Shown here piece by piece: positions 11,403 to 23,482 of a DNA stretch of 64,000 nt. Position 1 is the stretch's first letter; every line of letters begins with the position of its first letter. A program made the position numbers and the translations under genes. The notes below the pieces were generated by a model. The model had not been told where the DNA came from, ran no database searches, and was given only the letters and a program-made list of their open reading frames with translations. Source of the stretch: Primula veris (taxonomy: Eukaryota; Streptophyta; Magnoliopsida; Ericales; Primulaceae); contig OY821751.1 of NCBI GenBank assembly GCA_963682055.1, forward strand, positions 6,262,001 through 6,326,000. The letters are read 5' to 3'.

Positions 11403-11510
11403 TGGAAAATAACTCATATATATTATTACAAAAATTATATAGAAAATTGGTCACTCACACATTAACTTCCTGATTCCGTCAATGACTATAATTATAGTTA
11501 AATTGGTGTC

Positions 11511-11518
11511 TATATAAA
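11511..11518 (+). promoter_or_regulatory. TATA box of SPH1
   Basis: TATATAAA in the context GTGTCTATATAAATATGTG, 57 bp before the ATG. The same context (GTGTCTATATAAATGTGTG) precedes the second SPH copy at about 12618, which supports it as the core promoter. Confidence 0.6.
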
Positions 11519-11574
11519 TATGTGTTCGTGTATGTCTAATCCTACAAAAGCCAAAGACGATTACAACATAAGAA

Positions 11575-11991
11575 ATGAATAAACAAGCAGTCAATTACAT
11601 CTTCTTATTGATTATTTGCTTTGTTTTCTCAAATAGCTACATAATAGTCTTAGGTGCTCGAGGCACGGTTTTTTTATCTAACCTAGTTCCCGGAGGGATA
11701 AGCGTTCATTGCAAGTCAAAAAATGATGATAAGGGAATACAAACGCTATCTGAAGGAGGAACATTCAACTTTTCATTTGACGTGAACCCTTTTGGAAGGA
11801 CGCTCTACTTTTGCCACTGGTATTGGGGTGCAAAACAACAGCGTTTTGATGTTTTTACTAACTCGATTGCAAGACACTGTGGTAATGGTAACAAATACAC
11901 TAATTTCAAATGCTATTGGAAATCGATACCTTATGGTTTCTTGTTTTCTCCTGACATGAACCATTGGCAGAAAAAATATGATTGGTATTGA
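11575..11991 (+). CDS. S-protein homologue 1 (plant self-incompatibility S1 family)
   Basis: A 138-residue secreted protein of the SPH family. These are small, four-cysteine beta-sandwich proteins related to the poppy stigma S determinant; most family members have no known function. Visible features: a hydrophobic signal peptide over residues 1-28 (IFLLIICFVFSNSY core) with likely cleavage after VLGA; the family start of the mature protein (TVFLSNLVPGG, then SVHCKSKNDD); a central FNFSFDVNPFGRTLYFCHWYW block; and four cysteines in the usual spacing (in SVHCKS, LYFCHW, ARHCGN and FKCYWK). It ends with the typical DWY close to the terminus. It is single-exon with normal family length, and has a TATA box 57 bp upstream. 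It is the only undamaged SPH in the window; copies at 12.7 kb and 39.6-42.9 kb are broken. Confidence 0.9.
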   Translation: MNKQAVNYIFLLIICFVFSNSYIIVLGARGTVFLSNLVPGGISVHCKSKNDDKGIQTLSEGGTFNFSFDVNPFGRTLYFCHWYWGAKQQRFDVFTNSIARHCGNGNKYTNFKCYWKSIPYGFLFSPDMNHWQKKYDWY

Positions 11992-12174
11992 TGTATATGT
12001 TTAACGAATAAAAGAACGATTTTTTAAAATTTAAATCTCAATTATATGATTTTTGAATAGTCAATTGTCAATTTACCTTCCCTGGTTTGGTTATTTACTG
12101 GTTATTCTTTTTTAAATTACTACATATTATGCAATGACGAGGTAAAATACTTATCGGTTGATACTTCAAATATG

Positions 12175-12620
12175 AAGTCTGAAGTGTGTTTATGAATGGA
12201 ATGAGAGTGGCTGAAGTTAGAAACAAATAATTGAAATGTATTGATACATATCTAATTATAATGATAGTATTTTATAAAAAATATTTGAATATCTATTTTG
12301 GGTTAAAAACTGAAATGGGCATGGAGTGGCTACAAAATATAGTATAGAATATGTGTACTCGTCAATCATACTTGTACTATGAATACTGTTAACTTGTTAA
12401 GCCATTTGAAAAAGGAAATAAATAATTGTGGAAGGAACTGTTTGAATGAATGGTGATTAAATTAATTTATCGTGAATATCACGTATATTTTTCTATTTAT
12501 TTTAATCAAAATCTACTCATATATAGTATAAAAACAAATTATATAAAAAATTGCTCCCTCACATATTAACTTTCTGGTTCTGTCACTGACTATAATGATA
12601 GTTAAATAAATTGGTGTCTA
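12175..12620 (+). repeat. SPH intergenic spacer
   Basis: Shares blocks with 118-385 and with the tandem units at 11039-11402, ending in the TATA context at about 12618. It acts as 3' flank of SPH1 and as upstream region of SPH2; nothing else is seen in it. Confidence 0.55.
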
Positions 12621-12683
12621 TATAAATGTGTGTTTCTTCATGTCTAATCTCTACAAAAGCCGAAGACAATCACAACCTAAGAA

Positions 12684-13089
12684 ATGAATAAACAAGCGGT
12701 CCATTACATCTTCTTATTGATTATTTGCTTTGTTTTCTCTAATAGTCTTAGGTGCTCAAGGCATGGTTTTTTTTATCTAACCTAGTTTCCGGAGGAATAA
12801 GCGTTCATTCCAAGTCAAAAAATTATGATAAGGGAATACAAACGCTCTCTCAAAGAGAAACATTCAACTTTTCATTTGACGTGAACTTTTTGGAAGGACG
12901 CTCTACTTTTTTCAATGGTATTGGGGTGATAAACAACATAATTTTGATGTTTATAATAACTTCATTGAAAGTCAATGTGATAATGATGGAAATACACTAG
13001 ATTACAAATGTTATTAGGAATCGATACCCGATGTTTTCTTCCTTTCTCCTGACATGAACCATTAGCAGAAGAAATATAATTGGTATTGA
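12684..13089 (+). pseudogene. S-protein homologue 2, frameshifted copy
   Basis: A tandem copy of SPH1 about 690 bp downstream, nearly identical for the first 18 codons (MNKQAV start). About 11 bp are then missing at the end of the signal peptide, relative to the CAAATAGCTACAT stretch of SPH1. This shifts the frame into a TAG at about 12780. Further damage follows: an altered FGRTLYFC region where FC becomes FF, a TAG in the CYW motif, and a TAG in the NHWQ motif. Three of the four family cysteines are changed or out of frame. TATA context and 5' leader are kept, so it may still be transcribed. Confidence 0.85.
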
Positions 13090-13168
13090 TGTATATGTTT
13101 ATTGAATAAAAGAACGATATTTCTAAAATTTAAATCTCGATTATATAACTTTTCAATAGTCAATAATC

Positions 13169-13183
13169 AATTTACCTTCCCGG
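13169..13183. repeat. Target duplication of LINE insertion, left copy
   Basis: AATTTACCTTCCCGG here, against AATTAGCTTCCCTAG at 19915-19929. The core CTTCCC is exact with similar flanks. SPH1 has the uninterrupted equivalent AATTTACCTTCCCTGG at about 12070. Confidence 0.6.
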
Positions 13184-13293
13184 TTTTTTTTTTTTTTAAA
13201 TGGAATATGTTTTTTTATTATAATTGCGAGTGACTTACAAAAAAAAAACGATCACAAAGTACGTCAACCATTTCAAAGTGAAAATAAACAGCA

Positions 13294-13652
13294 TCATATC
13301 ATTCTCACTCGGCTCAATTGACGAGCTCCGCCAATTTTGCCTTCACTATGTTTTTTTATTGATTGGCAAAACGATGAGAATGATTCTTTGAGTTCTTCGG
13401 GAAGAGGAAGGGAAAGTGGAACAAGTATACTAGGGCGTCTCTCAGAAAAATTCAAAGGTAGAGAGAGAGCCAATGCTGGTTGTTGTTTGTTGAGCCCTTC
13501 GACAATGAAAGAAAATGCCCCAAAGGTGAGACAACTCTGCATAAGGGCTTGTGGTGCACCTGGAAAACTCAAAGCAAGACCTGTGCAACATCTAGCTACC
13601 CCTGCATTAATCACATCATCCTTCAATCTAATCCTCTTCAGAAAACAGACCA
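13294..13652 (-). pseudogene. Tim17/Tim22/Tim23-family gene fragment carried by the LINE
   Basis: The minus-strand frame (13686 to 13294) contains [21 protein letters not shown] and [20 protein letters not shown]. These resemble the last transmembrane region of the plant Tim17/Tim22/Tim23 (PRAT) family, which forms protein-import or amino-acid channels in mitochondria and plastids. A proline-rich tail with [14 protein letters not shown] follows. Only this C-terminal part is present, without introns, and the frame differs from the fragment immediately upstream. It lies nearest the terminal poly(A), as expected if it was reverse-transcribed from an mRNA 3' end. The exact family member is uncertain. 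Confidence 0.55.
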
Positions 13653-14152
13653 CCAAACTTGGCACTGTTGGCAGAAGAACCAGCATCTGCGAAGGAGCCT
13701 GTTAGACCTTTCTTCTTCATCAATCCCGAACCCGAGGCTTGGCTTGGAGCCGATCCTGGCCAAGTCTTGATTCTGAGACCATTATCGGTGCCTGATAAGG
13801 TGCAGTTCTTCACTCTCATTGCCGTCACATCCTCTTCATCTGGCAACTTCCCAAGGCTACCCACATGATGATTATTCGGATCTACCCCTTCCGTATTCAT
13901 GTTCTTGTCGAAAGTTTCTCTATAGAACCCATTAGCTGCACCACCACTGGATATACGCCTCATGTTGTTCCCTGGAGGTGGCATTGACGAAACCTCTTGA
14001 GCGATTGATCCCAATGAGTTCATGTTACCATTTGAGAACCCCGTAAACCCTCTCAAGAGGATTGGAGTGATCGAGTTGTCGCTTAATTTTGTGCCCATTT
14101 CAGCTGGTTTTCGTAGCAAGACAGTTGCTGATGTGTAAGCAGAACCATTCAT
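13653..14152 (-). pseudogene. Chimeric host-gene fragment with a polygalacturonase-like piece
   Basis: An open minus-strand frame (start at 14152, or 14185 if the poly(A)-derived lysines are counted) ends at 13628. Residues encoded by 13730-13822 read AMRVKNCTLSGTDNG then LRIKTWPG, a signature of glycosyl hydrolase family 28 polygalacturonases (right-handed beta-helix coils). The 110 residues before it (RISSGGAANGFYRE and neighbours) and ~25 after it ([13 protein letters not shown]) match no family I recognise and do not look like polygalacturonase. At least two, probably three, source transcripts appear joined here. It sits directly after the LINE poly(A). Confidence 0.55.
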
Positions 14153-14249
14153 CTTTTTTTTTTTATCAAGCCAAAAGCTCAACATCGAATAAAAAGTCAG
14201 TAATAAATGAAAGCCTTTGCATTAGAGTAAGATTCATTTGCAAAAGCAA

Positions 14250-17200
14250 AACAAAAATTACAAAACAAAATAAGAGGGTTCAAATTACCATCCTGAAATT
14301 AGGTAAGCCACTTAAATCAAGAGCATGAGCAACATACACCTCTCTTGGTAATTTCATTAGACTGGTATATGTATTAGTATGATTGTTGGATGCCATCTTT
14401 CTCAATTTATCTGCTACTCCATTTTTTTCTCTGTAAATATTAGTTATATTAAAACACACCAAATTTATTAGAGTACAAATGTCATCTCACATGTTTGTAT
14501 ATTGAATTGGTGGATTAGTATTATGGTTCCACCAGTTATTAACTACGAGTGAATCAGTTTCAATGTCTATATTACTAATATCAAGAGAATAACAGATTTG
14601 AAGGGCAATGTAAAGGGCACTCAGTTCTGCACAAGTATTACTTGTAATACCTAAATTTGAACAAAAAGTAAAGATAATGTGGCCTTTATCATCTCTTAAA
14701 ATCTTGCCACCCCCAGCAAAACCAGGATTGACAAAAGAAGAACCATCAATATTCAATTTAAGTCTTACCTATAGGAGGTAAAGACCATGCAACAGCAATA
14801 GGTCTTTTAACCTTAAACTTATTAACAGGAATATCACAAGCCAGCAATGTAAGAATATAAAAATTATCAATAGGGGTACAGTTGGTAATCAAAGTGTTAA
14901 GATCCTTAAGCCACCTATGAATTTTCTTAATAATAATAATGTCATTAAAAGGAGTATTATCAAAAAATAAAATTATTCCTATTTATCCAGATTTCCCAAT
15001 TTATAAGAAAATGAACCAGTCTAGCTAATTTATCCACTTGAGAATTCTTCTTAAAACGATTACACCAATTAGAAATAATAGAATGAATGGCAAAAGAAAC
15101 ATGAAGTTTAAAGCAAAAATATTGCTAAAATGCCTCCAGACTTTTAAGCTCAACTCACTCTTAGTAAATAAATGGTTCGTAGTATCAATAGAATGTTTAT
15201 CACAACAAATGCATTTACTAGCAAGAGCAATACCATAATTCTGCACATCCCCATCTAATTTAACAGCCTTGTTCCAAATTTTTCAATTGAAAATAGAGAT
15301 TTTAATAGGTAAAATGTTGTTCCACAAATGATTATAAATCTTATTACTAGGGCGTGTCTGCCTAAAATAATGAAAGACATTTTTACAAGTGAAGTTACAA
15401 ACATTAGAGTGAGGCCAGTATCTAATATCATCTCCGTTTCTAAAAGTTATGTGAAATTTCTGAACTTCATTAAACAAAGTAATTCCGCCTAATTCCATAA
15501 TTAAACTATCATTCTAGGTTACGCCATTATGCAGTTGATTAAGCAAGATACGAGGGTCAATAACAATAAAATCTTCACAAAGTGGTTTAGTATTTCTCAA
15601 ATTGTCATACCAAAAACTTATAGAACCTTCTTTTAAAACCCAATTACTATTAGAGACTAAAGTGGGTAAATAAGTGCTAATAAATTTTCACATGTTAGAG
15701 CTATTGTTCAGGACAGTAGGAGCACCCCAGTTAGTGTTATTTATAAAATATTTCTGAAACATAAAAGAAGTCCAAGGAGTAATTTCAGTTAGCAATTTCC
15801 AAGCGATTTTAGGATGCAAACCATTCATAACTTCAGAAATATTTTTAACCCCAATCCCACCTTCTAAAATAGGAGTAGCCATTTTAATCTAGTTAACCCA
15901 GTGATGCTTATTTTTACCATTTGAACTACCACAGAAAAAAATCAAAAAAGGCCTCATTAATTTTATTAATAAGAATAAGATGAGGGTGAGTAACAGCAAG
16001 AAGATGAACCGGAAAAGAATCTAGAACACTTTTTACGAGAGTGAGCTTAGCACCGGCCGATAAAAGATTAGACTTCCAACTAGCTATCTTATTATAAATT
16101 TTTTGAACCAGAGGTTCATACATATTAGTAGTTAATCTAGAGTGGTGTAAAGGAACACCTAAATAAGTAGTGGGAAAAGACCCTTCAGCAAAACCCGTTG
16201 CATTCTTAATAATCTCTTTCCTAGCAGGTTTTAAACCAAGAGAAAGAAAAACACTTTTGTTATTATTCAATTTTTGACCAGAGACACTTTCATAAGAATG
16301 CATAAATTTCATGAATTTATCAATATTAGATCTACAGCCATTAAGAAAGATTAAAACATCATCAGCATAAAGCATATGAGAAATAGGAGCAATACCATTA
16401 GGCAATTTATAGTTATCAATATAACCAGAACTGAAAAGATTAGTTAAACCTCTACTAAACACTTCTTCAGAAGGAATAAATAGCAAAGGCGATAAATGAT
16501 CTCCTTGCTTAAGGCCTCTAGAAGCAGAAAAGAAATCAGCAAGTTCCCTATTAATGTTTATAGAGTAATTAGCGTGAGACAGACAATTATAAATCAGATT
16601 AACCCAACTAGAGCTAAAACCAAAACAAAGTAGAACAATATTTAGATAAGACCAGTAAATTCTGTCAAAAGCTTTAGCCATATTCAGCTTAAAAACAATG
16701 TTATTACCTCTAACAGTATCACCAATATGTTTCAACAATTCTTGAGCAAGTAAAACAGAATCAGTTATAACCCTACCTTTAACAAAGCCACTTAGTCATT
16801 ATTTTGTAAACAGTTTGACATAAACAAATAGATCTATATTGAGTAAAGTTAGTAGGGTTTTTAATCTTAGGAATTACAGTAATAATAGCAGCATTAAAAC
16901 TATCAGGGGTTAAATCCCCAGAAAAAAAAAAAAAAAAAAGTAGCAGCCGCCAAAAGATCCTCGGCTATTATATCTCAAGAACCAGTGAAAAAACTAGCAC
17001 TTAAACCATCCGCGCCAGGAGAAGAGTTGAGAAGAATAGAAAAAGTAGCCGATTTAAGCTCTTCCAAGGTAGGAATAGCCTCTAGCCTAATATTATCCTC
17101 TTTAGTAACTAAGGTCGGAACAAAATCGGCAACATTAATAGCATTATCCACATTTGAAGCAGAGAGAAGTTCCTTATAAAAATCCACAGCCTTAGCTTTA

Positions 17201-18279
17201 ATATCAGAGTCATTATCAATAACGGTACCATCGTCCAAAGTGATCTGGGTAATCTTGTTTTTCATCCTTTTATGTTGAATCATATGGAGAAAAAAATTAG
17301 TGTTCTTATCTCCTTCAGCTAACCACTTAATTCTATCTTTTTGTTTTAAAAAAATTTCTTCTTGTAGAATAGCATTATTATAGTTCATTAAACAAGAATT
17401 ATAAGTATCCAAATTAGTCACAGAATTATCAGTAGCAAGCAGATTCTCGGCATAAATAAGATAGTCTTTCTCAGAAGCCACTTTACCAAAAACATTTCCA
17501 AACACTTCAAAGTTCCAAGATTTAAGAGCAAATTTCAGTCTTTTAAGCTTAAAAACAAATCTATCCAAACCAGACAAATGGCAAGGTTTAATCCAGTTAA
17601 TGCCAACAACATTATTATAAGAATCATGCCAAGTCTACATTCTTTGAAATCTAAACTAGAAGCGCCATTAAAATTAGTCCTTTTGAAGGTATAAAGAAGG
17701 GGAGCGTGATCCGAAATAGTTCTCTCTAAATGCACATGTTCAGTATTGGTAAAACTATGAATCCAATTAACATTACATAAAGCTCTATCAAGCCTTTCCA
17801 AAATAACACTGTCATTTTTTTGACTCATCCAAGTATATTTAGATCCCGTAAAACGAACATCAATCAATCTAGAGCTACAAATAAAATCATTAAAGTCATC
17901 CTTATCGGTAGACAGCCTAGTTTGACCTCCAAGCTTTTCATCATCACTAATGATAGTGTTAAAATCCCCTACTAAGAACCAAGCCCCGTTAATATTCAAA
18001 GAAAGCAAATCAGTCCAAAATTTTCGTAGTTAAAGATTGTTCAGTAGAAAAAATCACATCCAAAACAATAGAACTCTTATATAAAACCCAGATTTTACCC
18101 TTATCAGTTTCATTAGAAATAATATTATCCATATTTAACTTCTTCTGAAGAGAACTAGATTTATTAATAGAAATCATAGGCTCTAAAAGAGTAACTAAGC
18201 TAAGTTTATAATGAGTCACATACTTCTTGAGTTGAGCTAATGAGGCTACATTAGCAACTCACCTAATGTTCCAAGTCAT
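14250..18279 (-). pseudogene. LINE ORF2: endonuclease, reverse transcriptase, RNase H (decayed)
   Basis: Domains in order on the minus strand. The APE-like endonuclease spans about 18279-17535, starting with a MTWNIR motif, with GDFNTI and a SDHAPLL motif near its end. A linker with NWFLHM-like and PGADGLSA motifs follows (17577-16975). The reverse transcriptase (16738-15926) has FKLNMAKAFDRI, GLKQGDHLSPLLF and the catalytic YADD (MLYADDVLIF). Then come a zinc-finger reverse-transcriptase-associated domain (15498-15025, with CICCDKHSIDTTNHLF) and RNase H (14756-14280, with IDGSS, CAELSALYIAL and YREKNGVAD). It is split by many frameshifts and stops. The RNase H places it in the plant L1 lineage that carries this domain. 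It cannot make a full protein. Confidence 0.9.
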
Positions 18280-18474
18280 GAAATTATTCATTTATAAGAA
18301 AGAATAGTACCCCTTCTAGTAACTATACCAGCAGGGTGAAAGGCTCTACATTTCCTAGCATATTTTTTGGAAGACTTCCTTCCACTATCAATGCTTATTA
18401 TAGCAGTCAAAAGTAACCTCCTCATTCTCCTCACAATTATCACAGTTATTTTCCTCATCTTCAACATGCTTACA

Positions 18475-19600
18475 CTAAGTATCATTGTTAATAGAGGCTA
18501 GAAGTTGAAATGAATTCTGAATACCAACCTTGTTAACAAGGGAGTTTGTCCCACCATTAGTGTCCACACATTTTAATATAGGAGTCGTCTCTGGTTCAAT
18601 TGTAATAGTACTAGGAAACAATCTATTCATCCCGTTAAAAGGATCTTGATATTTTACAATTTCAGTACAACCAACTACAGTATTTATCTTAGTATCTGTA
18701 TAGTTACTATTATTGTCTAAATTACTGTTGTTGTCAACCAAAGTATCATTCACGTTATCAGTTTTAACAAAGTTGTTATAAGTTCTAGGTTGCTCATAAT
18801 CAAAAACAAAATCTTGCTTTTCCTTGACTCTACAAAAACTCTTATTCTTTTTATGAATAGATCTGTTATTAATCTGAACAACAGGCTTTGTCACTTTCTT
18901 GAAAACTTGTGTGATCTTAGGAGGTTTGTGCTTATTAATCTTGACCATATTAATAATATTAACCTTATAAATATTGGTATCCCTATGCATCTTTGCGGAT
19001 TTAGTAGCTCTAACAGAATTCACATTATTACGACCTAACAGATTACACAAAGAATAGAAACTATAAGGGGATTCTAATTCCAAATTCTATCAAAAACCAT
19101 CTTTCATAGACTGGCCTATCCAAACCCAATTATGCAAATTACTAGTCAAATTTATTTGTAAACAAACCCTAGCATATGCAGGTCTAGCATGAGTCAAAGT
19201 AGGTAAATCAGCCTTAAGAAAATTACCTATAGGTTGACAAATAAGCTTCAAAAAAGACTCATAACAATAATGAAGAGGTAACAGAGGAATCTTAAACCAG
19301 GCCGCCACAATAGGAGATATTCATTAGTAAAAGAAAATTTATTATGCCATTTAAACAATTTGAAAGAAAAACCATCCATACTATGATAAGAACTAGTCCA
19401 AGTGTATTCACATAATCTAGATGATTATCAGATTTAATCATAATATGCCTAGCATCAATCAGACCAACTAAAGGAGAAGAGTTTAAATTCCAATCATTCT
19501 TTATATGATGCCTAATCAAATTCAATTTTAGGCATACCCTCATAAAATTTAGCAATTAACGTAAATCTTAAAGGAGCAGAAGCATCTCTAAGAAATCTAG
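18475..19600 (-). pseudogene. LINE ORF1: DUF4283-type nucleic-acid-binding protein (decayed)
   Basis: The minus-strand segments 19555-19292 and 19308-19090 together cover the DUF4283 domain common to plant LINE ORF1 proteins. Motifs are SSPLVGLIDARH, AAWFKIPLLPLHY, QPIGNFLKADLPTLTHARPA and YARVCLQIN. The last is normally followed by a zinc knuckle, which I cannot see intact. A further 202-codon open segment (19083-18475) is low-complexity, Asn- and Lys-rich, and fits the variable C-terminal part. At least three frame breaks are needed to join the pieces. Confidence 0.8.
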
Positions 19601-19865
19601 CCATCATCGCATCTTTGTAGGACACCATAGCCCCAAAAGTTACCAAGAAATCTAGAAAGAAATACTGCTAATTACCCAATCTAGAATGAAACCCTACTCT
19701 GAGAAAGGATCTTTAAATAAAATATCTAAGAGTAACAGACGAAACCCCTATTTGAACCCTAGATAAAGAAATATCTGATCAATTGAAGAATAATAGACCA
19801 AGAAAAAGGTATTAATCGATGTGTAAGAAAGATTTACAAAGAAAGGAAATCGCATGAGTGAGAGA

Positions 19866-19876
19866 GAGAGAGAGAG
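19866..19876. repeat. (GA)n run at LINE 5' end
   Basis: A short GAGAGA microsatellite lies within the LINE leader, close to its 5' junction. Confidence 0.6.
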
Positions 19877-19914
19877 CATATATAGATAAGAGGAAAAGTA
19901 TATTTCATTAAGAT

Positions 19915-21879
19915 AATTAGCTTCCCTAGTTTTGTTATTTACTCGTTATTCTTTTTTAAATTACAATATATTATATAGCAGTTATGGGTTGATACTTCAA
20001 ATGTGAAGTCTCAAAGTGCGAATGAGATTGGCTGAAGTTACAAATAATTTTAAGGAGACGAAGTGGCCCGTAGTTTGTTTGTTAGATACACTCTCTAATT
20101 AGCCAAAGTTCTTTCTTTCATTTTTAAAGTCTCATAAACTCATCCACTAAAACTCCATCCTACTATATTTACAATTTTATCAAATAACTTTAGTATATAT
20201 ATACAGTCATATCCCAAAAAAAAAAAACAAATGAAGATTAAGGAATTAAAAAAAAAGTATGTGAGCCTAAATTGTTATGTAAGGTAATTAAACTCATTAT
20301 CGAGTAAAAAAAGTATGCATCATCCACGTAGCATTTGTTAGATATCATTTTGAATTTATATACAATGAAAATGACCGGGTTGTAACAATATAAAAAATAC
20401 AAGATATATAAAATGAAGATGTATTACCAAACTTCATATAATAAGCTTACCAAGAAAACATATTTCACATCATTGACACAAATCTAAGCACTAAGCTCAA
20501 AGTGGATAACAAGTACTACACATACTAATATCAGGAGGAAAAACGAAAGAAATGCGACCAAATTCAACACCGTATTTCATGAATTTTAAGATTAAGCAGT
20601 ACAGACAAGGATATTATGTAATGATAATTGTTACGACAAATAACAAATGCAACAACAGACCCTAGAGGAGGTTAGCATTGTGATTGTATGTACCAATTTC
20701 ACTCATTAATTTTTAACCATAGATCCAAAATAAGTTCCTTTTTTCCCTGAAAACTCAAGTTTGGAAAATGAAAGACCGGAAATAGCTCATTGTCGAGCAC
20801 CACCCCCCTACAGGGATACAAGGATTAATTTGCGAGTTTTTTCTGCCAAAATCTCTTAAATGACCTCAAGTATCACCAGTAAGGATAGAAGGATAAGCTC
20901 GCATGTTTTTTTGCTCAGCATCCCCGTAATGAGCTCAAGGGTGTGATGAGTGTCATTTGTGATCCTAATCCTCACGAAGAGCATAAGCAGATATATCGAT
21001 GGAGTAACGACTTGCACCTGGATACGTAAGTGAAAAGAACATAATTTGATACAAAACTTTCCGAATAAAAAACTACAGCACACAGACTACCAACAATCGA
21101 GGAATAATAAGAGATTAAAGAGAATACACCTTAGTCAGAAATGTTCCAGTAGATATGTAACTTTACTTTCACGGATTCAGAAATTTTATATCATAAATCT
21201 GCCACCTTCAATTCAATACAGTTCTAATACTAATTGAGCACATATGAAACAACAAGAGACGAATCTTAAAGTGAGAGGAAAAATTCACACAATTTGAGAA
21301 AAGTCAACGATTTCTTACAATAAAAAATGAAGCAACAATCACTCTTAATGGTCCAACCCACTAAAGGTATTGGTAGTGTTACTTGTGTAAACATTTTCTT
21401 TCCCTATCGTCTTCTTTATAAGTAGCAAGATATGATAATGGCATCTTGCTTCTATATGCTACCGTTAAATGGTTACAATGCTCAGTAAAAATGCATTTAT
21501 GTCACGCAGTTATCCGTAATGTGTAAACACACCAACCTCAAAAAATTGTTTAAACCATGGCTAAAAGATTAAAAATTAATATAAGAAAAAAGCTCGATAA
21601 GATGTGCTTTACATATTCAACACGGTAGTCTTTAAATGACCAATCTCTTATTTGTAAGCATTCTCTCTTGTCTTCCCTTTTTCGACAACTAAAAGGTGCG
21701 AATAAAATACACATGACACCTTTAGAATAAAACTGGACGCCGATATTTATATGTGAAGTGTCTTTTTGGGTATCTATATGTCTTGTATACATTTAGTCCA
21801 CAAAACTTCCAGCACATTTTTTTAGCTTAGAGAAAATTAATCAAGTCTTCTTATTCTTATGGATACTTTCTCTGTATTT
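19915..21879 (+). repeat. SPH 3' flank, direct arm of a large inverted duplication
   Basis: Starts with the right target duplication of the LINE (19915-19929) and continues the SPH downstream flank. It is repeated in reverse complement between about 39650 and 34985. Landmarks include the CTCCATCCTACTATATTTAC block (20153), ACCGGAAATAGCTCATTGTC (20777), a GATCAAAC-free spacer at 21340-21540, and ATGTCTTGTATACAT (21777). No gene is recognised inside. Short open stretches such as 20856-21083 on the minus strand match no known family. Confidence 0.65.
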
Positions 21880-22660
21880 TAGAAAATAAAAAAATTCACA
21901 ATTTTCATTTGAGAATTTAAACACGAGGTTTCATTTGTTAAATTAAGTGTGGTTGTGCGTTATTTCTTAAAGTTATTGAGTTGCAAAATAAAGACGTGCT
22001 ATTGAATTAGTCAACAACACATGTGAGTTAATTTAGTTTTACTTTTTGCCAATGGTTCCAGTTGGCAGATTTCATAGCGGATCGATAAGTCTATATCAGT
22101 TTCAGCATTTTTCACCTAATTATTTGAGTATTTCTTGAGCCTATCTAAAGGCCACATTGTTAATGAATAAAGTATGAGTTTCTTTTTCTTTTCTGTCTTC
22201 ATTTTTCTTTCAAGCGCCATCACTTTGCGTGTGCAACAATAGCACACATTGTCATGCTCGATCAACCCAAAATAAAGCTACGTAATGGGGAAGTAGTTCA
22301 AGCTAAGGCCAGAAGTACGGTCCAAACTAACATCAAAAGGCGTAACAAATCCGTTTCAAAATTTATCTTCATACGGTCATACCAGAACTTGCTGAAATGA
22401 TGAAAAATAGCTAGTGTATTTTAAAAGAAACTTATGTTACATTAATACACACATGGAGCTGAAATTGCAAGGTCAAGATGGATGGAAATAGTTTTTATTT
22501 GAACATGAACTGATTAACAAGTAAAGATATTTTTAATATAACTAATAATTGATTAATTCAAAATTCACAAGAGCAACATTACATAATTAATAATTTAAAA
22601 TCCTTGAAGTACCTACATGAAAAAAAAAATGAAATTGTTGATATTTTTCCTTTAATCACC
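21880..22660. repeat. Segmental duplication B, right copy
   Basis: Direct copy of 9180-9960; see that entry for landmarks. Here it continues smoothly from the inverted-duplication arm. Confidence 0.75.
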
Positions 22661-23482
22661 GTATGCGAAACCGGAAAAAAAAATTGGCTTTGGTTTCGAT
22701 TTTACCTAAAATCGAACTAAACCAAACCGTGCCCACCGACTGGCATAGACATAGCTCTAGTATTGAGGGAAATATAGGTGGAAAAAAATAGAAAAATAGA
22801 AGGGGAAAAGAGATAAAAGTAAGGGTCTACCCTCTTTTTTAATGTTTATTCATCAATAGACAATGGAAAAACAATATATTATTCTCTATGGATTATTTGT
22901 GTAATTAACAATATATTATCACAATGGTCCTAAAATAATAAGAAACTAAACCAAAAATAACAAAACATAAATAACGACAAAAAAGACCACAATGATGATG
23001 AAAATGGCCGTGTTCATCATTACTTTTTCTTCTTGACATCATGACCTTAATTAAGGTTTCTTTAAGTGCGAGACACGATGAACCAAGCATCACCCACATA
23101 CCTCTATTTTTAGATTCAATCAATTTTCTACTTTTATTGGTAAATTAGTTTGTGGCTAATCTAGTTTTTTGCTTTTGTTCGCTCGTTTGATCATGACCTT
23201 AATTAAAAATATAACTTGTGGATAAGTATTGGACATATTTTAACAAAATCGTGTGAAGGTTTTCCGTTCATAGCTATATGATGAATTAGATTTGTTTTTT
23301 TATGTTGTCTCGATGTTCGATTTGGTGTTATTAATTTAGGGTGTTAGATTTGGAGGGTTGTTTTTGGGTAATATTTTTAAAAACGGGAAAGTTGGTTTTG
23401 GTGTTTATTATACCAAATGATTAGTATGGTGTGGATCCAAATGAATACAAAGATTGCAGTATGATGGTCTTGATCTAACCAT
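22661..23482. other. No gene seen
   Basis: Spacer. A short GTTTCGATTTTACC and AAACCGTGCCCACC stretch near 22695-22735 resembles decayed hAT-like subterminal sequence. No end or target duplication could be fixed. Confidence 0.35.

Larger units (their letters stand above)
13184..19914 (-). mobile_element. LINE insertion with chimeric host-gene 3' segment
   Basis: The SPH2 3' flank stops at 13183 and resumes at about 19915, where it matches the SPH1 flank again. Everything between is therefore one insertion, or one nested on another, of ~6.7 kb. Read on the minus strand it consists of a 5' end near 19910, LINE ORF1 and ORF2, the LINE 3' end with an A11 run (14154-14164), about 950 bp of host-gene fragments in sense, and a terminal A14 run (13184-13197) abutting the target duplication. 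L1-type LINEs leave terminal poly(A) and variable target duplications of this kind. Many stops and frameshifts show it is old. Confidence 0.75.

Noticed and set aside
13337..13868. Plus-strand frames of 69-122 codons
   Set aside because: They are antisense shadows of the Tim-like and polygalacturonase-like fragments.
13294..14152. Functional host gene encoding a fusion protein
   Set aside because: Fragments are in different frames, truncated, lack any visible promoter and lie in a LINE insertion.
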